A stretch of 41,161 nucleotides of DNA from JBBIOI01 sp037443425 (GCA_037443425.1 JBBIOI010000015.1:1-41161), one strand, 5' to 3'; positions 1 through 9,244 are shown, counted from the first letter of the stretch. Notes: generated by a model not told the origin, from the sequence alone. Program-made: numbers and translations.

Positions 1-18
1 AAATCAACAGGTTTTCTG

Positions 19-1293
19 TCAATAGAATCTCTCTATTCTCAATTTATGCTCCAATCTTTCTCTTCTCTGAAGAAGGAGTTGAATCTCTCTTTCTTGGTGT
101 GGATTAATCATTCTTAATGCTTGATCTACATATTCAAGGGCCTTTTTAAAATCCTTAGCACGATGTTCATAATACTTTGCAAGTTCAACATATGGGTATG
201 TATCCTTCAAATTGGGCCAGCTAATCATTTCTTCCCATAAAAATTTTGCCTTTTCAGTCTTATCTGTCTTTTTAAAAGCCAAGGAAAGCCATTTCATCAC
301 TTCCCAGGCGAGCTCATCATCACATCTTTTAAGGGCCTCTTCAAAACATGGAATAGCCTTTTCTCTATCACCATGGTCCCAAAAAAGCTTTCCAAGTGAG
401 AAATGCTCTATCCCTTTTCGAGGCCTTGCAGCTTTCGGATCATGATAAATCAAATGAATCCTTCCCAATAAGGCCACCATACCTAAAATATCCATCTGAT
501 TATGATAAAAAACCCTGCTGATTTTTCTTCCATCTCTCGTCCTGAGATACTCAAAATATAATGAAGGGATCCACTCCGATGGAATATCGTCTTCTCTCTC
601 TACGCCTAAAAGATTAGATTCAAGAGTGATAAGCCTACAATTTTCATATGCCCCCTTCCAGATCCTTCGAGATGGGTATAAAAGATCAAAATTAGGTATT
701 TCTCTAATCCTACTTCCTATACGCGAAAGGATAAATCTTGTCTCAAGAAGAGGAATATCGTAATGCCTACCATTAAATGTAATTAAAAATTCAAACGATT
801 CTATAATATCTTTCACAATATGGAGCGAAGCCTTTTCTTCAGAAAAATCCCTCATGAAGAACTGTTTAATTAAAAAGTAATCACTATCAAAGAAGCCGAG
901 ACCAATCAAAAAGGCGAATGTACCTGTCCCACCTGAAAGTCCTGTTGTTTCTGTATCAATAAATAATGCCCTCCTTAAATCTAAATCCTTAAATCTTTCA
1001 TCCCTTATAAGAAGATGGGCTGGATATGTCGGTACATTCAAAATTTCATAGAGTGTCATCTCTCCTAATCTGAAATCTTGAGGAATCTGTCTATTTATAT
1101 AAAAAACTTCTCCCTCAGGGGTCGAAATAATCTCCCCCTCTATTATCTTTTCTATAGGATAATATTCTTTTCTTCTAAAGAATTTTTCAGGTCTAAGAAG
1201 CCTATCTAAACGCCTTCTTAAATCACTTATGATTTCAGATTTGGATTGCTCTTTTTTTCGAGATAGTTCTTTTAGTCGCTCCCTTAAGTCCAT
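19..1293 (-). CDS. mrfB: MrfB/YprB-type DEDD exonuclease with C-terminal TPR-like helices
   Basis: A 424-residue protein with an RNase H-like 3'-5' exonuclease domain. Visible acidic motifs are FIDTETTG (residues ~111-118), ITFNGRHYD (~171-179) and YHNQMDI (~264-270), which fit a DEDD metal site. The C-terminal third (from ~300) is helical and TPR-like (FSLGKLFWDHGDREKAIPCFEEAL). In Bacillus subtilis the homologue YprB (MrfB) works with the helicase YprA (MrfA) to repair mitomycin C damage. Here it starts 6 nt after the stop of the mrfA-like gene on the same strand, so the two are probably co-transcribed and translationally coupled; the ATG has only a weak ribosome site. The family call is firm, while the repair role is carried over from the Bacillus pair. 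Confidence 0.85.
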   Translation of the reverse strand: MDLRERLKELSRKKEQSKSEIISDLRRRLDRLLRPEKFFRRKEYYPIEKIIEGEIISTPEGEVFYINRQIPQDFRLGEMTLYEILNVPTYPAHLLIRDERFKDLDLRRALFIDTETTGLSGGTGTFAFLIGLGFFDSDYFLIKQFFMRDFSEEKASLHIVKDIIESFEFLITFNGRHYDIPLLETRFILSRIGSRIREIPNFDLLYPSRRIWKGAYENCRLITLESNLLGVEREDDIPSEWIPSLYFEYLRTRDGRKISRVFYHNQMDILGMVALLGRIHLIYHDPKAARPRKGIEHFSLGKLFWDHGDREKAIPCFEEALKRCDDELAWEVMKWLSLAFKKTDKTEKAKFLWEEMISWPNLKDTYPYVELAKYYEHRAKDFKKALEYVDQALRMINPHQEREIQLLLQRRERLEHKLRIERFY

Positions 1294-1299
1294 ACTACA

Positions 1300-3654
1300 T
1301 TATTTCAAAATTTCTCTTAAAATATTTAATGCCACTTCTTTTGACCTTTCGCTAACCTCTTTTGTTGGACCTACACATGACGGGCATCCCTGGGTACAAC
1401 TGCATTTTGAAACGAGCTTTAAAGTCTTCTCGAGAATAAAATTAGTATCATCAAATAGTTGATGACTAAAACCCATTCCACCGGGATAGTTATCATAGAT
1501 AAATAATGTAGGTTCAAAAAGGCCTACTTTGACTTCAGATATTTCCTCTTTTGAATTTAGATATGAATAGAGTCCCCGTGAATCCCTTGAAAGTCTTATA
1601 AACCATTTAGCACCACGATCACCAATACATCGATTTATATCACGCGGATCACACATGAGATGAAGCGATGCAATTGAATGAATAGCATAACCAAGTCCTA
1701 AAATCCCATCGATAATCTCATGCCGAGAAAATGGAAGCAAATCCAACAGCTCCTTCTTAAATGTGATCCAATATGAAGTAGTATGAAATTCGAGATCAGG
1801 CAATTCAATCTTTCCGTAGCCCAGATTTTCCAGGGTATAGAATTTTATCTTTTTATACCCGATTATCCTTGTTGAGACTTTAACCTCGCCATGCTCAGCC
1901 AAAATACCCTTTTCGTCTCTATGTTCAAAGCCTTCAAGTATTGACACATTTGTATAATCAATCGCATCGGTATAATAATCACCTTCGCTTTTTCTTACAT
2001 AGGCCTTTCGGCCTTGATAATCAAGTTTTTCAACAAGATATGGTTCTGATTCACAAAGATAAATAGCTCCCTCATATAGAGTGGTATGGGCACTTATAAA
2101 ATCTACTTCTGAAATAACTTCCTCTTTACCTTTTGTTTTTTCTATTACCAAAAAATTTTCTTCTGAAACAGACCTAAGGCTAATCTTCTCTGCTGGATAT
2201 GCATCTTGAGCCCAATGCCAATATCCTCCAGCGTAATGAATATCCCCTTGTTCTTCGAGATACCTCAATATTTCACTAAGATTCTCTTGACCAAACTTTT
2301 CGTCATCCCTGAATGGAAGTTCAAATGCAGCACATTGAATATGGCTAATTAGGATTAGAAGGTTATCTGGATTAATCAATCCATGCTCAGGAGAACTTCC
2401 AAAAAAATAATCTGGGTTTTCTACAATAAACTGGTCAAGTGGATTACTACGTGCAATAAGGATTGCAATAGATTTTTTCGAACGTCTGCCAACCCTGCCT
2501 GCTTGTTGATATGTGCTTGCAATCGTGCCTGGATAACCAGCAATAATACAAACATCTAAATCTCCAATATCAATTCCAAGTTCAAGGGCATTTGTAGAAA
2601 CTACTGCCCTTACCTGTTTCTCCCTTAATCCCTTCTCAATCTCTCTTCTTAGTTTTGGAAGGTAACCCCCTCTATATCCTCGGATAATATCCCGGTCCTT
2701 TATATTCTTCTCAAATCTATCTTTTAGATATCTCGTTAACACTTCAACATTAAGTCTACTTGTTGTAAATATGATAGTCTGATTTCCTTCTTCTATGAAT
2801 GGGGTTGCTAAACGTCTTGCCTCTTTTAGATGGTTTGCCCTTATACCCAGTTCCTTGTTGATCAGAGGTGGATTATAAAAAAGAAAAATCTTCTCGGAGG
2901 AAGGTGCTCCACTGCGATCGATTAAGAAGACCTCTCTCTCAATAAGTTTTTCAGCCAGTTCTTTTGGATTAGCAATGGTTGCAGATGAACAGATATATTG
3001 AGGTTTTGATCCATAGAAGCGGCATATCCTTTCCATTCTTCTAATAACATTCGTCATGTGAGATCCAAAGACGCCACGATAAGAATGAAGTTCATCAATT
3101 ACAACAAACTTTAAATTTTGAAAGAAAGATATCCATTTAGTATGATGGGGAAGTATTGCAGTATGAAGCATATCTGGATTTGTAATCACAATATCCCCCT
3201 GAGTCCTAATTGCCTGCCTCTCCTCTGGGGGTGTATCTCCATCGTAGGTATATGTCTTAATCGATCTGCCTATCTTATTTATTATCCTGTTAAGCTCAAA
3301 CATCTGGTCTTGAGATAATGCCTTGGTTGGGAAAAGATAGAGTGCCTTTGTATAGGGATTATTTAAGATTGAATTTAAAACCGGAAGGTTGTAGCACAGG
3401 GTCTTTCCTGATGCTGTTGGAGTAACTACAACAATATCTTTACCTTTTTGAACAGCTTCAAATGCCTCGACCTGGTGTGAATATAGATTTTCAATCCCAT
3501 CACCTCTTAATACCTTTATCAATAAGGGGTTAAGAGAATCCGGAAAAGGTTTGTATTGACCATCCTTCTTATTAAATATTCGAATATCATTGATACACGA
3601 AGAAATCCTCTTTGACTTTTTCCACAAATCTAAAATTTTATCAATAGGATTCAT
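1300..3654 (-). CDS. mrfA: MrfA/YprA-type DEAD/DEAH-box helicase with C-terminal four-cysteine module
   Basis: A 784-residue superfamily 2 helicase. Motif I is TPTASGKT (~80-87), motif II is IDELH (DEVH type, ~187-191), and motif VI is QQAGRVGRR. The C-terminal DUF1998-type region ends with KCSCTQGCPSCVGP, four closely spaced cysteines expected to bind zinc; in Bacillus MrfA such cysteines are needed for function. Length and layout match the YprA/MrfA family. The start is supported by an upstream AAAGGGGA. It is followed after 6 nt by the exonuclease gene mrfB, which supports the assignment as a mitomycin-type, UvrA-independent repair helicase acting on DNA adducts in the cytoplasm. It is less likely to be a generic Lhr-type helicase. 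Confidence 0.88.
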   Translation of the reverse strand: MNPIDKILDLWKKSKRISSCINDIRIFNKKDGQYKPFPDSLNPLLIKVLRGDGIENLYSHQVEAFEAVQKGKDIVVVTPTASGKTLCYNLPVLNSILNNPYTKALYLFPTKALSQDQMFELNRIINKIGRSIKTYTYDGDTPPEERQAIRTQGDIVITNPDMLHTAILPHHTKWISFFQNLKFVVIDELHSYRGVFGSHMTNVIRRMERICRFYGSKPQYICSSATIANPKELAEKLIEREVFLIDRSGAPSSEKIFLFYNPPLINKELGIRANHLKEARRLATPFIEEGNQTIIFTTSRLNVEVLTRYLKDRFEKNIKDRDIIRGYRGGYLPKLRREIEKGLREKQVRAVVSTNALELGIDIGDLDVCIIAGYPGTIASTYQQAGRVGRRSKKSIAILIARSNPLDQFIVENPDYFFGSSPEHGLINPDNLLILISHIQCAAFELPFRDDEKFGQENLSEILRYLEEQGDIHYAGGYWHWAQDAYPAEKISLRSVSEENFLVIEKTKGKEEVISEVDFISAHTTLYEGAIYLCESEPYLVEKLDYQGRKAYVRKSEGDYYTDAIDYTNVSILEGFEHRDEKGILAEHGEVKVSTRIIGYKKIKFYTLENLGYGKIELPDLEFHTTSYWITFKKELLDLLPFSRHEIIDGILGLGYAIHSIASLHLMCDPRDINRCIGDRGAKWFIRLSRDSRGLYSYLNSKEEISEVKVGLFEPTLFIYDNYPGGMGFSHQLFDDTNFILEKTLKLVSKCSCTQGCPSCVGPTKEVSERSKEVALNILREILK

Positions 3655-3742
3655 TATCTTCCCCTTTCAACTTTTCAAGGCCTAAATGCAACCTAAAATA
3701 GAGATAACTCTTATAATCTAATCAACTTTTTAATCGATTTGC

Positions 3743-4867
3743 TTATATCTCACCTCTTTCGTAAGCCTTTATAAAGGCCTTTACTACATTTTCATCGAAT
3801 TGTGTACCAGCACACCTTTTTAGCTCCTCAAGGGCCTCTTCCTTACTTAGTGCCCTCCTGTAAGGCCTATCTGTAGTCATAGCATCGTAGGTATCTGCAA
3901 CCGCTACAATCTTTGCCAATAAAGGGATATTGTCACCCTTAAGTCCTTCTGGATAACCCCTACCATCAACTTTTTCATGATGATACTTGACTCCAGGAAT
4001 AATCTCTCTTAATTGTCTAATAGGCTCTAAAATTTCTGCCCCCATTGTCGAATGCTGTTTAATTATCTCAAATTCCTTCGGGCTTAGGCCCTCTGTCTTT
4101 TTAAGAATCTGGTCCTCAATCCCTATCTTTCCAATATCATGGAGAACAGAGGCAATCTTTAACCACTTCCTTTCAGGCGGTTTTATTTCGAGATATTTTG
4201 CAATAGCCATAACATATAAGGTAACCCTTTGAGTATGGCCACCGGTATATGGGTCTCTTTTCTCAATAGCATGTGCAAGTGATTCAGCGGTTTGAAAGAA
4301 CATCTCCTCTAAATCCTGATAAAGGCGGGCATTGTCAAGGGCAATAGCAACTTGGTCAGCAAGGGAGGAAAAAAGCAAAAGATCTTCCTGATCGAAGTTT
4401 TCACCATTCTTCTTGTTAATTGCTTCGAGAACTCCAATGATCTTATCTTTGACCTTGATCGGAACACAGATGATATTCCTTGTCCTAAACTCTGTTTGTT
4501 CATCAACACCTCTAAAAAATCTCTCATCCTGTTCAGGGTTATTAACAATAAGTGGCTCACCATGCTTTGCCACCCAACCAGCAATTCCTTCACCCAGGTT
4601 TAATGTAATCTTTTTAATATCCTCCTCATAATTACCAAGGGCTACCTCAAAGAAAAGATTCCCCTTCTCTTCATCAACTAAAAGGAGAGAACCAACTTCT
4701 GCCTTCATAAGTTCTGTAGCTGCCTCAATTGCCCTTCTACGAACTTCTTTATGGTCGAGAGTAGAGTTAAGGATCTGACCCAACTTAGATAAAAGTGCGA
4801 GCCTTTCTGCCTTTTCTTCAATATTATTTAGCCTCCGTATCCACTCATTAATATCCATATTCTCCAT
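3743..4867 (-). CDS. GAF domain / HD-GYP cyclic-di-GMP phosphodiesterase
   Basis: A 374-residue soluble protein. An N-terminal coiled coil leads into a GAF sensor domain (residues ~25-185, with the GEGIAGWVAKHGEPLIV core). A C-terminal HD-GYP domain follows (~190-370). It shows the HD pair in LHDIGKIG and the HHEKVDGRGYP motif, both intact, so it should hydrolyse cyclic-di-GMP with a bimetal site. No membrane segment or receiver domain is seen, so the input is probably a cytoplasmic small ligand bound by GAF. It stands alone between mrfA and the divergent aldolase gene. The ATG at 4867 is preceded by AAGGAGA at long but acceptable spacing. Family confidence is high; the ligand is unknown. Confidence 0.9.
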   Translation of the reverse strand: MENMDINEWIRRLNNIEEKAERLALLSKLGQILNSTLDHKEVRRRAIEAATELMKAEVGSLLLVDEEKGNLFFEVALGNYEEDIKKITLNLGEGIAGWVAKHGEPLIVNNPEQDERFFRGVDEQTEFRTRNIICVPIKVKDKIIGVLEAINKKNGENFDQEDLLLFSSLADQVAIALDNARLYQDLEEMFFQTAESLAHAIEKRDPYTGGHTQRVTLYVMAIAKYLEIKPPERKWLKIASVLHDIGKIGIEDQILKKTEGLSPKEFEIIKQHSTMGAEILEPIRQLREIIPGVKYHHEKVDGRGYPEGLKGDNIPLLAKIVAVADTYDAMTTDRPYRRALSKEEALEELKRCAGTQFDENVVKAFIKAYERGEI

Positions 4868-4944
4868 CGTATTGTTGTCTCCTTAAAAATATTTGATATT
4901 TTTTCTTTTTCCTGATAATAATAAATTTGGAAAGGAGAAGCAAT

Positions 4945-5871
4945 ATGGAATTAAAAACAAATAAAGAACTACTTACAAAAGCAAGAAAAGAGGGTTATGC
5001 AGTAGGTGCATTCAATATAAACAATCTTGAAATTCTTCAAGCCATTGTTTCAGCTGCCGAAGCCGAAAAGTCACCTGCTATTATCGCTGTATCCGAAGGT
5101 GCTATACAGTATGCCGGACTCGACTATATAGTCTCAATTGTTCAGACTGCATCAAAGAAAACTTTTGTCCCTTTATCACTGCATCTCGATCATGGAAGGG
5201 ATTTAAATATCATTAAATCATGTATTGAAAACGGATTTACATCCGTAATGATTGATGGATCTCATCTCAATTTTGAAGAAAATGTTTCACTAACAAAGGA
5301 AGTCGTAAAGATGGCAAAAAATAAGGCCGTATCTGTTGAGGCTGAACTTGGAAGGCTGAAAGGTATAGAGGACAAAGTCTCTGTTGACGAAAGGGAGGCC
5401 TTCTTAACAGATCCTGAAGAGGCCTTAGAATTTGTCAATCTAACAGGGGTTGATTCATTGGCAGTGGCCATAGGGACATCACATGGAGCATATAAATTTA
5501 AAGGTGAACCAAAACTTGACTTTGAACGTCTTAGAAAGATTGCAGAAAAGGTAGAAATCCCACTTGTATTACACGGGGCATCAGGTGTTCCCTCGTTCGT
5601 TCTCGAGAAGGCAGAAAGATTTGGGGCAAAGCTCTCGGGTGCAAAAGGAATTCCTGACGAAGCCATTAAAAGGGCAATCTCTCTTGGAATTGCTAAAATC
5701 AATATAGATACTGATCTCAGATTAAGTTTTGTTGGTGCTATTAGAGAGGTTTTAAATACACATCCGGATGAATTTGATCCACGTAAGATTCTTGGCCCTG
5801 CTCGCGAGGCAATAAAGCAAACAGTCCAGCTAAAGATGAAACTATTTGGAAGTTCAGGAAAGGCTCTGTAA
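4945..5871 (+). CDS. fba: Class II fructose-1,6-bisphosphate aldolase
   Basis: Cleaves or forms fructose 1,6-bisphosphate in glycolysis/gluconeogenesis, using a divalent metal. Class II hallmarks are visible: the metal-binding LHLDHG motif, VEAELGRLKG, IGTSHGAYKF, VLHGASG and the phosphate-binding INIDTD. The start is set at the ATG at 4945, because AAAGGAG lies 6 nt upstream; an in-frame TTG at 4927 lies before that ribosome site and is unlikely. This gives 308 residues, typical for the family. The gene is divergent from the HD-GYP gene. Related ketose-bisphosphate aldolases (tagatose-type) cannot be excluded by eye. Confidence 0.9.
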   Translation: MELKTNKELLTKARKEGYAVGAFNINNLEILQAIVSAAEAEKSPAIIAVSEGAIQYAGLDYIVSIVQTASKKTFVPLSLHLDHGRDLNIIKSCIENGFTSVMIDGSHLNFEENVSLTKEVVKMAKNKAVSVEAELGRLKGIEDKVSVDEREAFLTDPEEALEFVNLTGVDSLAVAIGTSHGAYKFKGEPKLDFERLRKIAEKVEIPLVLHGASGVPSFVLEKAERFGAKLSGAKGIPDEAIKRAISLGIAKINIDTDLRLSFVGAIREVLNTHPDEFDPRKILGPAREAIKQTVQLKMKLFGSSGKAL

Positions 5872-5874
5872 AAT

Positions 5875-6120
5875 TTAGTCTTTTTTAAACAGGGCTATGA
5901 TCTTTTCGCGCCAGCTTTTTACTTTTTCATATTGTTTGGGATATCTCTCTTCAAGACTATTGAGAAAACGTCTTATCAATTCACTTCGTGAAGATAAAAT
6001 TGCAAGCCCTATCATAATGAATAAAATACCTTGAAGAAATGGAAGAAATATACCAAGGATTCCAAGAAAAATAAAAACCCAACCTACTATTATAATGGCG
6101 ACCTTTTTAAATTTCTGCAT
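5875..6120 (-). CDS. Small two-helix inner-membrane protein (PGPGW/YbaN-like)
   Basis: An 81-residue protein. After a short basic N-terminus, two hydrophobic helices (residues ~7-27 and ~29-43) flank a Gly/Pro turn (GIFLPFLQG), followed by a basic amphipathic tail rich in Arg, Lys and Glu. This layout recalls the small PGPGW/DUF454-type membrane proteins, although the canonical PGPG is not present. It converges on the aldolase gene with only 3 nt between the stop codons. The start ATG at 6120 has no strong ribosome site. Function is unknown. Confidence 0.6.
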   Translation of the reverse strand: MQKFKKVAIIIVGWVFIFLGILGIFLPFLQGILFIMIGLAILSSRSELIRRFLNSLEERYPKQYEKVKSWREKIIALFKKD

Positions 6121-6222
6121 TTCTTTAAAAATTCCCCTTTGGATATATAAAAGGACTTTTTTGAAAGGTTATAGTGAGAAATCTAAATTTTTATTTTAAA
6201 TATGTATACATTAAAAATCAAG

Positions 6223-6234
6223 ATATTCGAATAT
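6223..6234. promoter_or_regulatory. Palindrome ATATTCGAATAT upstream of the sigma-factor operon
   Basis: A perfect 12-bp palindrome lies about 30 bp before the GTG start of the ECF sigma factor, in a 145-bp AT-rich gap between divergent genes. It could be an operator, but short AT-rich palindromes also arise by chance. No convincing -35/-10 pair was assigned. Confidence 0.25.
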
Positions 6235-6265
6235 TTTTATAGATTTTACGTCTAAAGAGGTATAG

Positions 6266-6832
6266 GTGGTGAACCAGGATGAGGTTGACCTAATAAATAA
6301 ATGCAAACGTGGAGATACCTGGGCCTTCAAGCAAATATATGAGACTTATCATAAAAAGGTCTACCATATTGCCTATGGATTTACAAGAAATAGAGAAGAG
6401 GCCCTTGATATCGTCCAAGAGGTATTTATTAAACTGTTTAATTCGCTAAAAAATTTTAGAGGAGAATCAAATCTCTATACATATGTTTATCGTATGGCAA
6501 TAAATACATCCATAGACCATACAAGAAAGACCCAGAGATTTAGGACATCAAGCCTCGATTTAGAATTACCATTTCAATTGGCAGATTTATCTGAAAAAAG
6601 ACCAGATAATATCCTATTTGGAAAGGAGGTTGAAAAAAAGATTGGTGAGGCTCTTAGTGAGCTTCCTGAAGACCAAAAAACAACTATAATTCTTAGGGAG
6701 ATTGAAGGCTTATCATACGAAGAGATCTCAAAGTTAATGGGATGTTCGATTGGTACAGTAATGTCAAGGCTACATTATGGCCGTAAAAGGATGAAAGAAG
6801 CTTTAAAAGAATATATGATGGAGATTAAATAA
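6266..6832 (+). CDS. ECF-type RNA polymerase sigma factor
   Basis: A 188-residue sigma-70 family protein with only regions 2 and 4, as in extracytoplasmic-function sigma factors. Region 2 includes AFKQIYETYHKKVYHIAYGFTRNREEALDIVQEVFIKLF. Region 4 carries the helix-turn-helix LSYEEISKLMGCSIGTVMSRLHYGRKRMKEAL. Two tandem GTG codons (6266 and 6269) are possible starts behind AAAGAGG. The next gene, 2 nt downstream, encodes a zinc-finger membrane anti-sigma factor, so the pair is a classic sigma/anti-sigma switch for an envelope signal. Targets probably include the exported-protein genes that follow. Confidence 0.92.
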   Translation: MVNQDEVDLINKCKRGDTWAFKQIYETYHKKVYHIAYGFTRNREEALDIVQEVFIKLFNSLKNFRGESNLYTYVYRMAINTSIDHTRKTQRFRTSSLDLELPFQLADLSEKRPDNILFGKEVEKKIGEALSELPEDQKTTIILREIEGLSYEEISKLMGCSIGTVMSRLHYGRKRMKEALKEYMMEIK

Positions 6833-6834
6833 TT

Positions 6835-7335
6835 ATGAATAGAAACTGTAACATAGAGCTATTGGAAAAATATTTTGACAATGAACTCACCAAAGATGAG
6901 AAACTATTAGTAGAGGATCATCTTAAATCTTGTCTTATATGCCAATACCACCTTAAAAGCATTGAAAGATTAGGTGAGATGATAAAAAGACCTGTAGATG
7001 AAGCTACTGAAGGAGAGGATTTTTCCCTTTTATGGAATAAAATTGAAAGACAATTAAAACCCAGGGTAAAACCTTGGGAAACCATAATTTCTTTGCTTGA
7101 TATCTCATATATATTTAAGAAAAGGGTCTTGATTCCTGCTATCGCAACTACAGCAATCATCCTTTTAGTATTAATCCCCCTAATTTATAAAAAAGATACT
7201 TCCATTTCGAATCGTTCTGTTGTAGAATATGTAGAAAGTAAAACTCACAATATCATGATTTATGAATCTGAAAAGGATAAAATTACTGTAATATGGCTTT
7301 TTGAAGAAAAAATGAGGGAATCACCCAATTCATGA
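6835..7335 (+). CDS. Zinc-finger (zf-HC2) transmembrane anti-sigma factor
   Basis: A 166-residue protein. The N-terminal part shows the anti-sigma zinc-finger pattern, with C5 and the HLKSCLIC block (His30, Cys34, Cys37) that binds the cognate sigma factor. A single transmembrane helix (VLIPAIATTAIILLVLIPLIY, ~99-119) separates it from a short ~47-residue periplasmic tail. It starts 2 nt after the ECF sigma gene and overlaps the next gene by 4 nt (ATGA), so the three are translationally coupled. It should hold the sigma factor at the membrane until an envelope signal releases it. Confidence 0.88.
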   Translation: MNRNCNIELLEKYFDNELTKDEKLLVEDHLKSCLICQYHLKSIERLGEMIKRPVDEATEGEDFSLLWNKIERQLKPRVKPWETIISLLDISYIFKKRVLIPAIATTAIILLVLIPLIYKKDTSISNRSVVEYVESKTHNIMIYESEKDKITVIWLFEEKMRESPNS

Positions 7336-7772
7336 AAAGGAAATTACTTATTATATCCACTCTAATTATACTTTTTTCATCTTTTATATCCATATGCTTT
7401 GCTCAAGTCCAAACGCGACTGAGGATTATTAAGGCATCCAATGTTGGATCAGGAATCGATCCATCTTTAATGGATATACATAGCCAATTGGGTTCCCTTT
7501 TCAGTTTTACTTCATACCGTTTAATGAGAGATGATGTATTTACCCTCTTCGGGAATAAGCCAATCAATATCCCTCTTGACAGAGAAAGATATATCGAAGT
7601 TACCCTTCTGGGAAAGACTCGCTCAACAGCTGAATTAAAGGTGCGTATAAGAGGTGAAAAGGTAGAGATATTAAATACGCAGGTAAGGCTATCTTCTGGA
7701 AGAACCATAGTAATAGGTGGTCCAAAACACGGTGATGGTGTTGCTTTATTGGCTATCTCTGCAAACTTTTAG
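7332..7772 (+). CDS. Small exported protein of unknown function in the sigma/anti-sigma operon
   Basis: A 146-residue protein with a clear Sec signal peptide (basic start, hydrophobic core, likely cleavage after CFA at ~24). The mature part is predicted to be mainly beta strand, with a closing segment LSSGRTIVIGGPKHGDGVALLAISANF. That segment loosely resembles strands in secretin-type or pilus-assembly proteins, but I do not recognise a named family. The 4-nt overlap with the anti-sigma gene indicates co-expression, so it is probably a periplasmic product under the sigma circuit or a modulator of it. Confidence 0.7.
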   Translation: MKRKLLIISTLIILFSSFISICFAQVQTRLRIIKASNVGSGIDPSLMDIHSQLGSLFSFTSYRLMRDDVFTLFGNKPINIPLDRERYIEVTLLGKTRSTAELKVRIRGEKVEILNTQVRLSSGRTIVIGGPKHGDGVALLAISANF

Positions 7773-7857
7773 TAAAATTTTTTGAATAAACTCGCCTCAC
7801 TAATCGTCTAAAAAAGTGAAAATTAAAATACCTTACCTTATAAAAGGAGGGATCTTT

Positions 7858-8295
7858 ATGTGGAAGAGATTAATAACTTTAATGTTGATTCTAACTTTCG
7901 TCTCTTTAATAATAATTCCCCCCGCTCAAGCAGGCTCAAAAGAACGTCATATGTGGACAGGGGCTGGAATAGCAATCGGAGCTATAACTTTAGGAGGTTT
8001 ATTGGCACATCATATATACATGCATACTCCACCCCCTCCAAGGGTTATTTATTACCCACCACCCCCTCCTCCAAGAACTCCATATTACTGCCCCCCACCC
8101 ACACGACCTCAATACATTCCAGGCCACTGGGAAACAATAAGGGAGTGGGTCCCTGGAAAATGGGAAAAGGTATGGGTTCCTGGACATTATGATAGTTGGG
8201 GAAACTGGATTGAAGGCCATTATGAAGAGAGGTTAACCCCTGGATACTATATAGAAAAGAAGGTCTGGGTTGAAGGTCACTATAGAAGTTATTAA
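7858..8295 (+). CDS. Exported Pro-rich protein with PGHY/W repeats
   Basis: A 145-residue protein whose ATG at 7858 follows AAAGGAGGG by 6 nt; an in-frame GTG at 7816 lies before that site and is rejected. A signal peptide (cleavage after AQA) is followed by a short Gly-rich hydrophobic segment (AGIAIGAITLGGLLA), a proline tract (PPPPRVIYYPPPPPPR) and a C-terminal series of Tyr/Trp-Gly repeats (YIPGHWE, WVPGKWE, WVPGHYD, WIEGHYEE, LTPGYYIE, WVEGHYRS). Such tandem W-x-PGHY units occur in small surface or periplasmic proteins of several Gram-negative groups. It sits downstream of the sigma operon with its own ribosome site and probably belongs to the envelope response. Function is unknown. Confidence 0.75.
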   Translation: MWKRLITLMLILTFVSLIIIPPAQAGSKERHMWTGAGIAIGAITLGGLLAHHIYMHTPPPPRVIYYPPPPPPRTPYYCPPPTRPQYIPGHWETIREWVPGKWEKVWVPGHYDSWGNWIEGHYEERLTPGYYIEKKVWVEGHYRSY

Positions 8296-8296
8296 T

Positions 8297-8326
8297 ATTT
8301 TGGGCGGTTGGAAGGCCGCCCAAAAT
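8297..8326. terminator. Strong hairpin after the PGHY-repeat gene
   Basis: ATTTTGGGCGG, an 8-nt loop, then CCGCCCAAAAT: a perfect 11-bp stem starting 1 nt after the stop codon. It lacks a clean T tract, so it may act as a 3' mRNA stabiliser or a terminator. The A/T arms around the GC core give weak U runs on both strands. Confidence 0.6.
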
Positions 8327-8387
8327 ACCATTTCCACAAATTTGACTCAATTGAAAGTTAAAAAAATTATTTTATATTAAAATTTGA

Positions 8388-9197
8388 ATGGAGAGATACT
8401 TTTCTGAAAGGAGTTATCTTTTCAACGCCTTCTCAGAATTTTGCTGCCCTGATGACTGTGAAAGAATGGGATGCAAACATCCTGAGCTTCATATTTCTAT
8501 TAGTATTATTGACCTTGTTTCTATTTCACTTGTAACAGATCAAAAAATATCTGACCTTTTTGAAAAAAATATTAAAATCGGCTTCGACCCAATCTATGAA
8601 AACGAACCATTTATAGGTCGAATTACATTTGAGCTAAAAAAGCCATGCAATTTCCTTGACGAGAAAAAATGCTCGGTCTATCCTGGAAGACCAATAGCCT
8701 GTGCCCTATTCCCTGAAGCCCTTTTTATATCTGAAAATCTTGAGACTTATAGGAGTAAAGATTTCTTCAAAGATTTTCCTTGTGTTCAGGTCCCGTTTCC
8801 AATTTCTCCAAAAAGGAAAGAGGCTCTCTATAAACTCTTTGATATTTCGGTTAAAGAGGTCTTTTTTTCGGATTTCTACATCTTTGGGATCTCTCCGTTT
8901 ATATTAGATTTAAAAAATATCTCAGATTTGGTACTAAAAGGAGTAACTCCACTAAAAGACGGAAGGTTTAAAATTATCAATCAACATATTGAGGGATTAC
9001 TGTTTCAAAGATTCCTTGAGGGTGGATACTTATCACAATGGAAAGAAAAACTTGAAAGATTAGATAAAGATGACAGATTAATTTATTTAGAAGAATTAAA
9101 AAACAGGACAGACAGTATGTTGGAATGGATAAAAAAAGAATCTTTTATTATTAAATATCAATTCGATGGGTCAAAGATTCGAGAGATTCACATGTAA
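8388..9197 (+). CDS. YkgJ-type cysteine-cluster protein
   Basis: A 269-residue protein with cysteines grouped in the CxCx pattern of the YkgJ/UPF0153 family: FCCPDDCERMGC near residues 18-29, then PCNFLDEKKCSVYPGRPIAC around 86-105. The conserved YPGRP..C motif is present. Family members are thought to bind zinc or an Fe-S cluster, but their function is not established. The start ATG has no obvious ribosome site and the gene appears monocistronic. It converges on the small membrane-protein gene at 9245. Confidence 0.75.
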   Translation: MERYFSERSYLFNAFSEFCCPDDCERMGCKHPELHISISIIDLVSISLVTDQKISDLFEKNIKIGFDPIYENEPFIGRITFELKKPCNFLDEKKCSVYPGRPIACALFPEALFISENLETYRSKDFFKDFPCVQVPFPISPKRKEALYKLFDISVKEVFFSDFYIFGISPFILDLKNISDLVLKGVTPLKDGRFKIINQHIEGLLFQRFLEGGYLSQWKEKLERLDKDDRLIYLEELKNRTDSMLEWIKKESFIIKYQFDGSKIREIHM

Positions 9198-9244
9198 TTA
9201 TATAACCTTTTTACAAACTGCATCTTTTTGAGCTTCTCTAAATT

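Noticed and set aside
4927..4944. Upstream TTG start for the aldolase
   Set aside because: It lies before the AAAGGAG ribosome site, which is correctly spaced for the ATG at 4945.
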